DNA of 64,000 bases from Cubamyces lactineus (GCA_022376465.1 JACDTU010000023.1:186001-250000), one strand, 5' to 3'. Numbered from the stretch's first letter, positions 10,778-21,953 are shown. Made by a program: numbers and translations. The notes: generated by a model not told the origin, from the sequence alone.

Positions 10778-11074
10778 GGTTATGAGCCCTGGTTGATGCT
10801 CGGATCTGCGCCTGGCAAGGCTGCGATCCTGATGCTCCCAGCTCAGCTCAGCTGGTTGATGCCAAAGCTTGTGCCTGGCAAGGCCTTGCTTTTGTGCGCC
10901 CAGCAATGCCTGGACGTCGCCCTAGTGGGGCTAGACGTTGCGGCCCTTAGTGTGCGCCATGTAGGCTGCACCTATGCCGCTAGAGCTTAGGGAGTGTTCA
11001 GCATTGCTGCCCTTGGCGCCGTCATGGCTGCCTTGTTGTGCGCATGGACAAATGCTGACATTCTGTCTCTACAG
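10729..11074 (+). other. Putative 5'-leader intron of copia family 1
   Basis: The donor CAG/GTAAGTGAG lies inside the LTR (10729). The acceptor TGCTGACATTCTGTCTCTACAG ends at 11074, with a branch-like TGCTGAC and a pyrimidine tract, 17 nt before the gag-pol ATG at 11092. The 346-nt interval contains the PBS and a 65-codon upstream ORF (10793-10990). Splicing would put ATG close to the cap and remove the PBS. The same signals occur in copy B (about 16317-16662). No RNA evidence is available here. Confidence 0.6.
10778..10792 (+). promoter_or_regulatory. Primer-binding site, initiator tRNA-Met anticodon arm
   Basis: GGTTATGAGCCCTGG directly follows the LTR. Its complement carries CAGGGCTCATAACC, the anticodon stem-loop (CAU) typical of eukaryotic initiator tRNA-Met, not a tRNA 3' end. 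This is the half-tRNA priming described for Drosophila copia. The same motif occurs at 9652-9666, 16366-16380 and, in copia family 2, 27919-27933. Confidence 0.85.
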
Positions 11075-11091
11075 ACTCCCTTAACGCCACC

Positions 11092-14000
11092 ATGTCCAAC
11101 TCGCTCACTCAGCTCGTTCCTGTCCTTGACGGTTCGAACTACCCTCAGTGGGTCGACCTGATGAAGGCTTACCTTCAGCAGCAGGAGGTTTGGCTCGTCG
11201 TTGAGCCTCCTGAGGGCATCGCTGCCCCTACCCTTGAGGAAGACGGTAGAAACCGGAGCGAAGTCGTCGCCTGGAATCAGATGATGATGAAGGCGATGGG
11301 CTGTATTCGCCTCCGGCTCAGCCCCGAGGTGAGTAGCCTTGTGAAAGACAAGGCGACTCCCAAGGAGCTGTGGAGCGCCCTTAAGAGCCTCTACGGGACT
11401 ACCTCGTCGATGGGTGCCTATAGTTTCTATAAGGCCGCCACCAGTGTGCGCATCCCGTCGAATGAGCATCCCGGCCCTGCGATCGCTAAGATCCAAGGGA
11501 ACCTTGACCAACTGAGCGGTGCGGGGATTAACATCCCTATGAACCTGCGTGCCTTGATGATCTTGGACGCAGCGCCGCCGCGGTATGAGACCGCAATTCA
11601 GCTCTGTCTTAATGACAATGAGCTAGCGGACCTGACCACTTCTGATGCTCGGGAAGCACTTGTGGCTTCCTGGGAAGCGTCGGTGACAAAGGGTAACCGC
11701 AAAGTTGGCGAGGCAAAGAAGCTCAGTGCTGTCAAGCGCAAGGGCAAAGATCCTGCCTTCAAGCAGCAGCAGCAGCAACACCGCAACGGTGACTCGCAGC
11801 AGCAGCAGCAGAAGGGCAAGGGCAAAGCTCGGCGAGGGAAGCGTAAGGGTCAGAAGTCTTCAGACCATGACCACGCCCACCTTGCTTCCACCGCGGCCAT
11901 CTCTGACGGTCCTACCACGACTGTCGATCCGCGTGCGCTTCTGCGCAAGCCTGTCCGGGTTAATGGCCCTGAGGGTGAGTCAAAGTATCCTACCCTCAAG
12001 CGTGCCTTCAACCTTGCTCGCGACCTCGACATCACGCCCAGTCCTGAGCGCATTCGCACTTTGGAAAGCGTAATTAAGGTCAGCGACAAGGGGGAGGGTT
12101 CTAGCCAGATCGTCGAGATCGACTCGGACAGCGCGGACAGTCACTCGTCGAAGCGGACTCGCCTTACCTTGGCTGAGCGCATTGACTGGACTGAAAGGGA
12201 TGACGATGCGGAATCCACTGTCTCCTTCGGCTACGAAGATGACGACGTGGACATGGAGATCGCCAATGCGGCTGGTCTCTATGAGCAGTATGACGAGCAA
12301 GTGCGGTCAGTACTTCTCACTCTGCCCTACAGACAACACGCTGATGCGCTTCTTTCAGCAGCAACATGTAACAGCGTGGATGGATCTGCGGTAGTTAGAT
12401 TGCGGAATCCTGTCTGTATTTCGTCTGAACAATGTAGTCATTCTGTTTCATTCGCGGAATGTGCTCGTTGCAAGGGCAAGAGTAAGGCTGACCAAAATCC
12501 TCAATGGATGCTTGACTCGGGCGCATCTCTCCATTTCACCAATGATATGGATGATTACATTGAGTATGCGCCGCTAAGTGAAGACATTGTTGTTCATACT
12601 GCGAATGGCGTTGCCTTTGTCAAGGGATCTGGGACTGTTCTTCTGAACTGTCCGCTACCATCTGGTGGTCACACGACGGTGCGCATCGCACCTGTTTATT
12701 TCATGCCAGATCTATCTATCCGCCTTCTTTCTATGGGGGAATTCCTTCAGAAAGGAATGCGAGTGAGCGGAAATGCTGAGAGAGTCAGCATCTTGCAAAG
12801 ATCAGGAAAGCCATTCCTGGTTTTTCATCCACGCACTCCCAATGACACTGTCTACTGTGTCGAGTCGCTTCACGCGAGGGATGCGTTGTATATCTTTCCA
12901 ACGGTCTGTAACCTTGATTACCAGACCATGCACCGTCGCTTGGGACATCCTTCCAAGGATGTACTAAGGCATGCAAGGGAACACACTGCAGATTTCCCTA
13001 CCATTGAGTTCCCTAAGGAGGAACCTCTATGCCGTGGATGCGCAGAAGGGAAGATGCCCTTACGGTCCTTCCCGCCATCCGTTCGACGCGCTTCTCGTCC
13101 TTTTGAGCTTATTCACTCGGACTTGAAGTCATTCCCCGTCGACTCCTACCACAAATACAAGTATGCGATCATGTTTCTCGATGATCATACATCGTATGCT
13201 TGGGCTGTGTGTCTGCGCTCCAAGGATGCTGCGCTCACAGCGACAAAACACTTCCTTGCCAACGTCGAGAATCAATTCAAGACGAAGGTACAGAAGTGGA
13301 TGTCTGACGGTGGAGGAGAGTACAAGTCCAAAGCATTTGATGCATTGCTTAAGGACAAAGGCATAGAGATACTCCAGAGTGTTCCGCACCAGCCTCAGCA
13401 GAATGGCCGTGCTGAACGACTCATGCGAACTCTTTCAGACAAGGCTGAAGCTATGCGCTTTGACGCCTGTCTACCACAATCATGGTGGGAATTTGCGATT
13501 GAGCACGCTGTTCATGTGTATAACCGCACGCCTTTACGCCGCTTGAAGTGGCGAACCCCCTATGAGGCGTTGAATGGTGAAGCTCCATCTATCAAACACT
13601 TACGTGTGTTTGGGTGTGGTGCCTATGTGCACTTACCGCCTGCAGTACGAACCAATAAGCTCTCGCCTAAGTCAGAACTTATGGTGTACATTGGGGTCGC
13701 CCCCGGTGGTCATGGCTTTAGGTTCATGCGGTCACCCAACAACGTTATATTCACGTCAGCACATGCATTGTTCGACGAGAATATGTTCCCTAAATGTTCC
13801 ACCAACCAGCGACGTCGTACCTCTCGGATTGATGATCCAGAGGATGAAAACCCATCTGACCCTGAACCAACCGTTCCTTCGGGCCCTGATGATGATGATG
13901 AGCCACGTCATCCTCCCCACCAACCTCTTGAAAGGAGACAGGAGCAGGAGCATGACGATGCACCTGAGATGCCACCCCGTGTGCGCACTCCTAGTCCGCC

Positions 14001-16008
14001 GCCCCGTGTACCGGAATTGCCGCCTACGCCTCAGAAGCCTAGGCGTGCAACACGTGAGCGGAGAGTACCAGTTCGCCCAGGCAATGTGTACGAAGAGTCA
14101 TGGCATCCCGTACAACAGTTCAAAGAGATTGAGAAGCAGGGGGAGTGGAAAAAGATTGTTGGTGAGCAGTCGGGTCGCTCCCGCGCCACTGGCAAGTCTC
14201 GGTCAGAATCTGTTCCCGGCAGTAGTTCTGCACCACCCGCTCCAAGCAACATACCTGCTCCATCCGCCTCGGGAGAAGCGTCTGGCAGCGCACCTGATAA
14301 TGGCTCGGATCAATCTTCAGACGAGGTCGAAGATGCCCTGCACACCATGCATGATGAACTGGTCCTGGCACAACTATGCTGGGAAGGGGGAGTAGGACTT
14401 ATCAACTATCTGCTCATGAAAGCAGTGCCACCAGTTGATGAGAATCTGCCCGATACGTCCAACGTTAGAGAGTGGACTTACCGTGACATCGCTCGCCTAC
14501 CACCGGCTGAGCAGAAGGAATGGAAGGCTGCTTGCCGTGAGGAGCTAGAGGCACTCCGACAGCGAAAAGTCTTTGAGTTGGTTGATCGCCCTAAAGGGCG
14601 CAAGGTCATAAAGAACCGATGGGTATTCGACGTCAAATCTGACGGTCGAAAGAAGGCCAGGCTTGTAGCCAAGGGTTTCTCCCAGGTCGAAGGTGTCGAC
14701 TACGACCAGATCTTCTCACCAGTTGTTCGCTTCGAGACTGTGCGGCTTTTGCTTGCACTCTCAGCACTTGAAGACTGGTACATCACTGGACTTGACGTCC
14801 GTAATGCTTACCTTTACGGAAAGCTTGACGAGGAGATCTACATGGAACAACCCGAAGGCTTTGCAGCCAAAGGCCAGGAGCACAAAGTCCTCCGACTACT
14901 ACGTGCTCTATATGGACTTAAGCAAGCAGGTCTTGCATGGTGGCGCACCCTGAATGAGTCCATGAAAGAGCTAGGCTTCAAACGCTTAGTCTCTGATGCC
15001 GGTATCTTCGTCTTTAGGGACGAGAACGGCGGCATGGTCATCGTCATTGTGTATGTCGATGACGCCCTCTTCTGTGGACGGAACAAGGCACTCGTCAATA
15101 AGATGAAGGCCAAGTTCATGGAGAAGTGGGAATGCAGAGACCTTGGCGAAGTCAAGGAATTCCTGCGTATGCGCATCCAGCGTAGAGGTCGAACGATCCA
15201 TATTGATCAGTGCGCCTACCTGGAGAAAGTGCTTCTGCGATGCGGTATGCAAAACGCGAAGCCTGCGCCTACTCCACTGCCGGCAGGGTATCACCCAGAG
15301 CCGAATAGTCAACCAGTGGATCCCATTCTCCGCTCCAGGTTCCAAACCGTCATTGGGTCCTTACTGTATATCATGCTAGGCACTCGACCTGACATTGCTT
15401 TTGCCGTGACCAAACTATCACAGTTTGCTGCGAACCCTTCGCAAGAGCACCTCACTAAAGCGCTGTATATCTGTCGCTATCTTCTTGGGACCAGGTCTTA
15501 CTCTTTGGTCTACGATGGTGCTAGCGGTCTCGGCCTGTGCGCATGTACAGACTCTGATTGGGGGTCTGACCCATTCACTCGACGGTCACAAACAGGATAT
15601 TTCCTGAAGTTGGCTGGAGGGATTTTCAGCTGGCAATCTCGTGCTCAGAAGACAGTTGCACACTCGTCAACTGAAGCCGAGTACATGGCAATCAGCGATT
15701 GTTCTCGCCAAGTAGTCTGGATCCGCAACCTTATGAGCGAGATCGGCTACGAGCTAGCTCCCATCCCAATTGCGGGAGACAGCCAGGGATCGCTCTTTAT
15801 GAGCTCGAACCCTGTGACTGAGAGCCGGTCGAAACACATCGACATTCGCTACCATGCTATTCGAGAGTACATCGAGAATAAGCAGGTCGAAGTGTTCTTT
15901 GTTGACGGCTCGGATAATCCAGCTGACCTCTTCACCAAGAACCTGGGACATGTCAGGTTCACCAAGTTCAGAGGGCAACTTGGCCTTGAGTTCTATGACT
16001 CGGCCTAA
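11092..16008 (+). CDS. Copia family 1 gag-pol polyprotein (1638 aa, intact)
   Basis: One uninterrupted ORF starting at ATG in a good context (CCACCATGTCC). Residues 1-265: gag core of the UBN2/retrotran_gag type with a Q-tract and K/R-rich tail; no CCHC zinc knuckle is seen. A low-complexity acidic region follows. Aspartic protease DSGA with D475. Integrase HHCC zinc site about 612-660 and catalytic D677, D739, E775 (35 residues between the last two). Pro/Ser-rich linker about 890-1090. RT about 1130-1380 with YVDD (D1323, D1324). RNase H with D1487 (TDSDW) and STEAEY. It lies between identical LTRs and has no stop or frameshift, so it is a candidate autonomous element. Whether it is expressed cannot be told. 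Confidence 0.95.
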   Translation: MSNSLTQLVPVLDGSNYPQWVDLMKAYLQQQEVWLVVEPPEGIAAPTLEEDGRNRSEVVAWNQMMMKAMGCIRLRLSPEVSSLVKDKATPKELWSALKSLYGTTSSMGAYSFYKAATSVRIPSNEHPGPAIAKIQGNLDQLSGAGINIPMNLRALMILDAAPPRYETAIQLCLNDNELADLTTSDAREALVASWEASVTKGNRKVGEAKKLSAVKRKGKDPAFKQQQQQHRNGDSQQQQQKGKGKARRGKRKGQKSSDHDHAHLASTAAISDGPTTTVDPRALLRKPVRVNGPEGESKYPTLKRAFNLARDLDITPSPERIRTLESVIKVSDKGEGSSQIVEIDSDSADSHSSKRTRLTLAERIDWTERDDDAESTVSFGYEDDDVDMEIANAAGLYEQYDEQVRSVLLTLPYRQHADALLSAATCNSVDGSAVVRLRNPVCISSEQCSHSVSFAECARCKGKSKADQNPQWMLDSGASLHFTNDMDDYIEYAPLSEDIVVHTANGVAFVKGSGTVLLNCPLPSGGHTTVRIAPVYFMPDLSIRLLSMGEFLQKGMRVSGNAERVSILQRSGKPFLVFHPRTPNDTVYCVESLHARDALYIFPTVCNLDYQTMHRRLGHPSKDVLRHAREHTADFPTIEFPKEEPLCRGCAEGKMPLRSFPPSVRRASRPFELIHSDLKSFPVDSYHKYKYAIMFLDDHTSYAWAVCLRSKDAALTATKHFLANVENQFKTKVQKWMSDGGGEYKSKAFDALLKDKGIEILQSVPHQPQQNGRAERLMRTLSDKAEAMRFDACLPQSWWEFAIEHAVHVYNRTPLRRLKWRTPYEALNGEAPSIKHLRVFGCGAYVHLPPAVRTNKLSPKSELMVYIGVAPGGHGFRFMRSPNNVIFTSAHALFDENMFPKCSTNQRRRTSRIDDPEDENPSDPEPTVPSGPDDDDEPRHPPHQPLERRQEQEHDDAPEMPPRVRTPSPPPRVPELPPTPQKPRRATRERRVPVRPGNVYEESWHPVQQFKEIEKQGEWKKIVGEQSGRSRATGKSRSESVPGSSSAPPAPSNIPAPSASGEASGSAPDNGSDQSSDEVEDALHTMHDELVLAQLCWEGGVGLINYLLMKAVPPVDENLPDTSNVREWTYRDIARLPPAEQKEWKAACREELEALRQRKVFELVDRPKGRKVIKNRWVFDVKSDGRKKARLVAKGFSQVEGVDYDQIFSPVVRFETVRLLLALSALEDWYITGLDVRNAYLYGKLDEEIYMEQPEGFAAKGQEHKVLRLLRALYGLKQAGLAWWRTLNESMKELGFKRLVSDAGIFVFRDENGGMVIVIVYVDDALFCGRNKALVNKMKAKFMEKWECRDLGEVKEFLRMRIQRRGRTIHIDQCAYLEKVLLRCGMQNAKPAPTPLPAGYHPEPNSQPVDPILRSRFQTVIGSLLYIMLGTRPDIAFAVTKLSQFAANPSQEHLTKALYICRYLLGTRSYSLVYDGASGLGLCACTDSDWGSDPFTRRSQTGYFLKLAGGIFSWQSRAQKTVAHSSTEAEYMAISDCSRQVVWIRNLMSEIGYELAPIPIAGDSQGSLFMSSNPVTESRSKHIDIRYHAIREYIENKQVEVFFVDGSDNPADLFTKNLGHVRFTKFRGQLGLEFYDSA

Positions 16009-16067
16009 ATCCGCTACATTCAGCCTGCGCGCTCGCGCACACTACCGTGGTGCTTAGCGAGGGGGAG

Positions 16068-16365
16068 TGTCGAACTAGACGCGCATTAGGCGCTGACTAA
16101 TAGCAGGCTAGTAAGCGGGAATGGACACGAGGCTACCAGTCTCCTGGAGAAAGTTCCGGATACTGTGGCTGAGGTACTACATAGTATGACATCGTACTAT
16201 ACAGTATTACATCATAGCCTCTGTGTACATGTATATAAGGCTGCTCTGTAGGAGCAGTACAACAAGTCGCTCTTAACCTTCAATCCCTACGTGTGCCTCT
16301 ATTCAGAGCTCTACAGGTAAGTGAGCTAGTGGGGCTTTCCACTGCGTAACAAGCCCAGCTCAACA
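16068..16365 (+). repeat. Shared middle LTR between copia copies A and B
   Basis: 298 bp, subtype 1. It serves as the 3' LTR of copy A and the 5' LTR of copy B, and is followed by a PBS at 16366-16380. Two full internal regions sharing one LTR implies unequal LTR recombination or insertion of a one-LTR circle, not two independent insertions. Confidence 0.93.
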
Positions 16366-16679
16366 GGTTATGAGCCCTGGTTGATGCTCGGATCTGCGCC
16401 TGGCAAGGCTGCGATCCTGATGCTCCCAGCTCAGCTCAGCTGGTTGATGCCAAAGCTTGTGCCTGGCAAGGCCTTGCTTTTGTGCGCCCAGCAATGCCTG
16501 GACGTCGCCCTAGTGGGGCTAGACGTTGCGGCCCTTAGTGTGCGCCATGTAGGCTGCACCTATGCCGCTAGAGCTTAGGGAGTGTTCAGCATTGCTGCCC
16601 TTGGCGCCGTCATGGCTGCCTTGTTGTGCGCATGGACAAATGCTGACATTCTGTCTCTACAGACTCCCTTAACGCCACC

Positions 16680-19600
16680 ATGTCCAACTCGCTCACTCAG
16701 CTCGTTCCTGTCCTTGACGGTTCGAACTACCCTCAGTGGGTCGACCTGATGAAGGCTTACCTTCAGCAGCAGGAGGTTTGGCTCGTCGTTGAGCCTCCTG
16801 AGGGCATCGCTGCCCCTACCCTTGAGGAAGACGGTAGAAACCGGAGCGAAGTCGTCGCCTGGAATCAGATGATGATGAAGGCGATGGGCTGTATTCGCCT
16901 CCGGCTCAGCCCCGAGGTGAGTAGCCTTGTGAAAGACAAGGCGACTCCCAAGGAGCTGTGGAGCGCCCTTAAGAGCCTCTACGGGACTACCTCGTCGATG
17001 GGTGCCTATAGTTTCTATAAGGCCGCCACCAGTGTGCGCATCCCGTCGAATGAGCATCCCGGCCCTGCGATCGCTAAGATCCAAGGGAACCTTGACCAAC
17101 TGAGCGGTGCGGGGATTAACATCCCTATGAACCTGCGTGCCTTGATGATCTTGGACGCAGCGCCGCCGCGGTATGAGACCGCAATTCAGCTCTGTCTTAA
17201 TGACAATGAGCTAGCGGACCTGACCACTTCTGATGCTCGGGAAGCACTTGTGGCTTCCTGGGAAGCGTCGGTGACAAAGGGTAACCGCAAAGTTGGCGAG
17301 GCAAAGAAGCTCAGTGCTGTCAAGCGCAAGGGCAAAGATCCTGCCTTCAAGCAGCAGCAGCAGCAACACCGCAACGGTGACTCGCAGCAGCAGCAGCAGA
17401 AGGGCAAGGGCAAAGCTCGGCGAGGGAAGCGTAAGGGTCAGAAGTCTTCAGACCATGACCACGCCCACCTTGCTTCCACCGCGGCCATCTCTGACGGTCC
17501 TACCACGACTGTCGATCCGCGTGCGCTTCTGCGCAAGCCTGTCCGGGTTAATGGCCCTGAGGGTGAGTCAAAGTATCCTACCCTCAAGCGTGCCTTCAAC
17601 CTTGCTCGCGACCTCGACATCACGCCCAGTCCTGAGCGCATTCGCACTTTGGAAAGCGTAATTAAGGTCAGCGACAAGGGGGAGGGTTCTAGCCAGATCG
17701 TCGAGATCGACTCGGACAGCGCGGACAGTCACTCGTCGAAGCGGACTCGCCTTACCTTGGCTGAGCGCATTGACTGGACTGAAAGGGATGACGATGCGGA
17801 ATCCACTGTCTCCTTCGGCTACGAAGATGACGACGTGGACATGGAGATCGCCAATGCGGCTGGTCTCTATGAGCAGTATGACGAGCAAGTGCGGTCAGTA
17901 CTTCTCACTCTGCCCTACAGACAACACGCTGATGCGCTTCTTTCAGCAGCAACATGTAACAGCGTGGATGGATCTGCGGTAGTTAGATTGCGGAATCCTG
18001 TCTGTATTTCGTCTGAACAATGTAGTCATTCTGTTTCATTCGCGGAATGTGCTCGTTGCAAGGGCAAGAGTAAGGCTGACCAAAATCCTCAATGGATGCT
18101 TGACTCGGGCGCATCTCTCCATTTCACCAATGATATGGATGATTACATTGAGTATGCGCCGCTAAGTGAAGACATTGTTGTTCATACTGCGAATGGCGTT
18201 GCCTTTGTCAAGGGATCTGGGACTGTTCTTCTGAACTGTCCGCTACCATCTGGTGGTCACACGACGGTGCGCATCGCACCTGTTTATTTCATGCCAGATC
18301 TATCTATCCGCCTTCTTTCTATGGGGGAATTCCTTCAGAAAGGAATGCGAGTGAGCGGAAATGCTGAGAGAGTCAGCATCTTGCAAAGATCAGGAAAGCC
18401 ATTCCTGGTTTTTCATCCACGCACTCCCAATGACACTGTCTACTGTGTCGAGTCGCTTCACGCGAGGGATGCGTTGTATATCTTTCCAACGGTCTGTAAC
18501 CTTGATTACCAGACCATGCACCGTCGCTTGGGACATCCTTCCAAGGATGTACTAAGGCATGCAAGGGAACACACTGCAGATTTCCCTACCATTGAGTTCC
18601 CTAAGGAGGAACCTCTATGCTGTGGATGCGCAGAAGGGAAGATGCCCTTACGGTCCTTCCCGCCATCCGTTCGACGCGCTTCTCGTCCTTTTGAGCTTAT
18701 TCACTCGGACTTGAAGTCATTCCCCGTCGACTCCTACCACAAATACAAGTATGCGATCATGTTTCTCGATGATCATACATCGTATGCTTGGGCTGTGTGT
18801 CTGCGCTCCAAGGATGCTGCGCTCACAGCGACAAAACACTTCCTTGCCAACGTCGAGAATCAATTCAAGACGAAGGTACAGAAGTGGATGTCTGACGGTG
18901 GAGGAGAGTACAAGTCCAAAGCATTTGATGCATTGCTTAAGGACAAAGGCATAGAGATACTCCAGAGTGTTCCGCACCAGCCTCAGCAGAATGGCCGTGC
19001 TGAACGACTCATGCGAACTCTTTCAGACAAGGCTGAAGCTATGCGCTTTGACGCCTGTCTACCACAATCATGGTGGGAATTTGCGATTGAGCACGCTGTT
19101 CATGTGTATAACCGCACGCCTTTACGCCGCTTGAAGTGGCGAACCCCCTATGAGGCGTTGAATGGTGAAGCTCCATCTATCAAACACTTACGTGTGTTTG
19201 GGTGTGGTGCCTATGTGCACTTACCGCCTGCAGTACGAACCAATAAGCTCTCGCCTAAGTCAGAACTTATGGTGTACATTGGGGTCGCCCCCGGTGGTCA
19301 TGGCTTTAGGTTCATGCGGTCACCCAACAACGTTATATTCACGTCAGCACATGCATTGTTCGACGAGAATATGTTCCCTAAATGTTCCACCAACCAGCGA
19401 CGTCGTACCTCTCGGATTGATGATCCAGAGGATGAAAACCCATCTGACCCTGAACCAACCGTTCCTTCGGGCCCTGATGATGATGATGAGCCACGTCATC
19501 CTCCCCACCAACCTCTTGAAAGGAGACAGGAGCAGGAGCATGACGATGCACCTGAGATGCCACCCCGTGTGCGCACTCCTAGTCCGCCGCCCCGTGTACC

Positions 19601-21596
19601 GGAATTGCCGCCTACGCCTCAGAAGCCTAGGCGTGCAACACGTGAGCGGAGAGTACCAGTTCGCCCAGGCAATGTGTACGAAGAGTCATGGCATCCCGTA
19701 CAACAGTTCAAAGAGATTGAGAAGCAGGGGGAGTGGAAAAAGATTGTTGGTGAGCAGTCGGGTCGCTCCCGCGCCACTGGCAAGTCTCGGTCAGAATCTG
19801 TTCCCGGCAGTAGTTCTGCACCACCCGCTCCAAGCAACATACCTGCTCCATCCGCCTCGGGAGAAGCGTCTGGCAGCGCACCTGATAATGGCTCGGATCA
19901 ATCTTCAGACGAGGTCGAAGATGCCCTGCACACCATGCATGATGAACTGGTCCTGGCACAACTATGCTGGGAAGGGGGAGTAGGACTTATCAACTATCTG
20001 CTCATGAAAGCAGTGCCACCAGTTGATGAGAATCTGCCCGATACGTCCAACGTTAGAGAGTGGACTTACCGTGACATCGCTCGCCTACCACCGGCTGAGC
20101 AGAAGGAATGGAAGGCTGCTTGCCGTGAGGAGCTAGAGGCACTCCGACAGCGAAAAGTCTTTGAGTTGGTTGATCGCCCTAAAGGGCGCAAGGTCATAAA
20201 GAACCGATGGGTATTCGACGTCAAATCTGACGGTCGAAAGAAGGCCAGGCTTGTAGCCAAGGGTTTCTCCCAGGTCGAAGGTGTCGACTACGACCAGATC
20301 TTCTCACCAGTTGTTCGCTTCGAGACTGTGCGGCTTTTGCTTGCACTCTCAGCACTTGAAGACTGGTACATCACTGGACTTGACGTCCGTAATGCTTACC
20401 TTTACGGAAAGCTTGACGAGGAGATCTACATGGAACAACCCGAAGGCTTTGCAGCCAAAGGCCAGGAGCACAAAGTCCTCCGACTACTACGTGCTCTATA
20501 TGGACTTAAGCAAGCAGGTCTTGCATGGTGGCGCACCCTGAATGAGTCCATGAAAGAGCTAGGCTTCAAACGCTTAGTCTCTGATGCCGGTATCTTCGTC
20601 TTTAGGGACGAGAACGGCGGCATGGTCATCGTCATTGTGTATGTCGATGACGCCCTCTTCTGTGGACGGAACAAGGCACTCGTCAATAAGATGAAGGCCG
20701 AGTTCATGGAGAAGTGGGAATGCAGAGACCTTGGCGAAGTCAAGGAATTCCTGCGTATGCGCATCCAGCGTAGAGGTCGAACGATCCGTATTGATCAGTG
20801 CGCCTACCTGGAGAAAGTGCTTCTGCGATGCAGTATGCAGAACGCGAAGCCTGCGCCTACTCCACTGCCGGCAGGGTATCACCCAGAGCCAAATAGTCAA
20901 CCAGTGGATCCCATTCTCCGCTCCAGGTTCCAAACCGTCATTGGGTCCTTGCTGTACATCATGCTAGGCACTCGACCTGACATCGCTTTTGCCGTGACCA
21001 AACTATCACAGTTTGCTGCGAACCCTTCGCAAGAGCACCTCACTAAAGCGCTGTATATCTGTCGCTATCTTCTCGGGACCAGGTCTTACTCTTTGGTCTA
21101 CGATGGTGCTAGTGGTCTCGGCCTGTGCGCATGTACAGACTCTGATTGGGGATCTGACCCATTCACTCGACGGTCACAAACAGGATATTTCCTGAAGTTG
21201 GCTGGAGGGATTTTCAGCTGGCAATCTCGTGCTCAGAAGACAGTTGCACACTCGTCAACTGAAGCCGAGTACATGGCAATCAGCGATTGCTCTCGCCAAG
21301 TAGTCTGGATCCGCAACCTTATGAGCAAGATCGGCTACGAGCTAGCTCCCATCCCAATTGTGGGAGACAGCCAGGGATCGCTCTTTATGAGCTCGAACCC
21401 TGTGACTGAGAGCCGGTCGAAACACATCGACATTCGCTACCATGCTATTTGAGAGTACATTGAGAATAAGCAGGTCGAAGTGTTCTTTGTTGACAGCTCG
21501 GATAATCCAGCTGACCTCTTCACCAAGAACCTGGGACATGTCAAGTTCACCAAGTTCAGAGGGCAACTTGGCCTTGAGTTCTATGACTCGGCCTAA
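16680..21596 (+). pseudogene. Copia family 1 copy B gag-pol, late nonsense mutation
   Basis: The frame and domain order are as in copy A. It is open for 1,590 codons to 21452, then TGA replaces the CGA of RYHAIREYIE. About 48 RNase H C-terminal residues follow in frame to the native stop at 21594-21596. A CRGC to CCGC change near 18621 places an extra Cys in the integrase zinc region. Protease, integrase DDE and RT YVDD are intact, so only the RNase H end is lost. It could still supply proteins in trans. Confidence 0.9.
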
Positions 21597-21655
21597 ATCC
21601 GCTACGTTCAGCCTGCGCGCTCGCGCACACTACCGTGGTGCTTAGCGAGGGGGAG

Positions 21656-21953
21656 TGTTGAACTAGACGCGCATTAGGCGCTGACTAATAGCAGGCTAGT
21701 AAGCGGGAATGGACACGAGGCTACCAGTCTCCTGGAGAAAGTTCCGGATACTGTGGCTGAGGTACTACGTAGTATGACATCGTACTATACAGTATTACAT
21801 CATAGCCTCCGTGTACATGTATATAAGGCTGCTCTGTAGGAGCAGTACAACAAGTCGCTCTTAACCTTCAATCCCTACGTGTGCCTCTATTCAGAGCTCT
21901 ACAGGTAAGTGAGCTAGTGGGGCTTTCCACTGCGTAACAAGCCCTGCTCAACA
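21656..21953 (+). repeat. 3' LTR of copia copy B (subtype 2)
   Basis: 298 bp, TGTTGAAC...TGCTCAACA, preceded by the GAGGGGGAG polypurine tract. It shares subtype with 9667-9964. The following TCTTG is the first base group of gypsy2 coding sequence (read on minus). Confidence 0.92.

Larger units (their letters stand above)
10480..16365 (+). mobile_element. Ty1/copia family 1, copy A (full length, coding-intact)
   Basis: LTRs at 10480-10777 and 16068-16365 appear identical by eye (298 bp each), so insertion or recombination was recent. Order: 5' LTR, PBS (10778-10792), leader, one gag-pol ORF (11092-16008), polypurine tract GAGGGGGAG (16059-16067), LTR. The left flank is GAATC, the target-site duplication shared with the left end of element 1 (4903-4907). 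The right LTR doubles as the 5' LTR of copy B, so the pair forms an LTR-int-LTR-int-LTR array. Confidence 0.94.
16068..21953 (+). mobile_element. Ty1/copia family 1, copy B (tandem, mosaic)
   Basis: The internal region 16366-21655 is near-identical to copy A up to about 20690. From there to the 3' LTR it carries a cluster of substitutions (for example AEFMEK, TIRIDQ, RCSMQ, FVDSSDN). Its terminal LTR (21656-21953) is subtype 2 while its 5' LTR is subtype 1. The right flank is TCTTG, unrelated to the left flank GAATC. The mosaic fits recombination with a subtype-2 element. Confidence 0.92.

Noticed and set aside
10793..10990. 65-codon ORF in the copia leader, conserved in three copies
   Set aside because: It lies within the proposed leader intron. 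Its conservation is explained by recent copying of the whole element, so it was kept only as a uORF, not a gene.
13574..14395. 273-codon overlapping ORF (+1 frame) and several antisense ORFs inside copia pol
   Set aside because: Composition is that of a frame shadow of gag-pol. It recurs only because the copies are near-identical.
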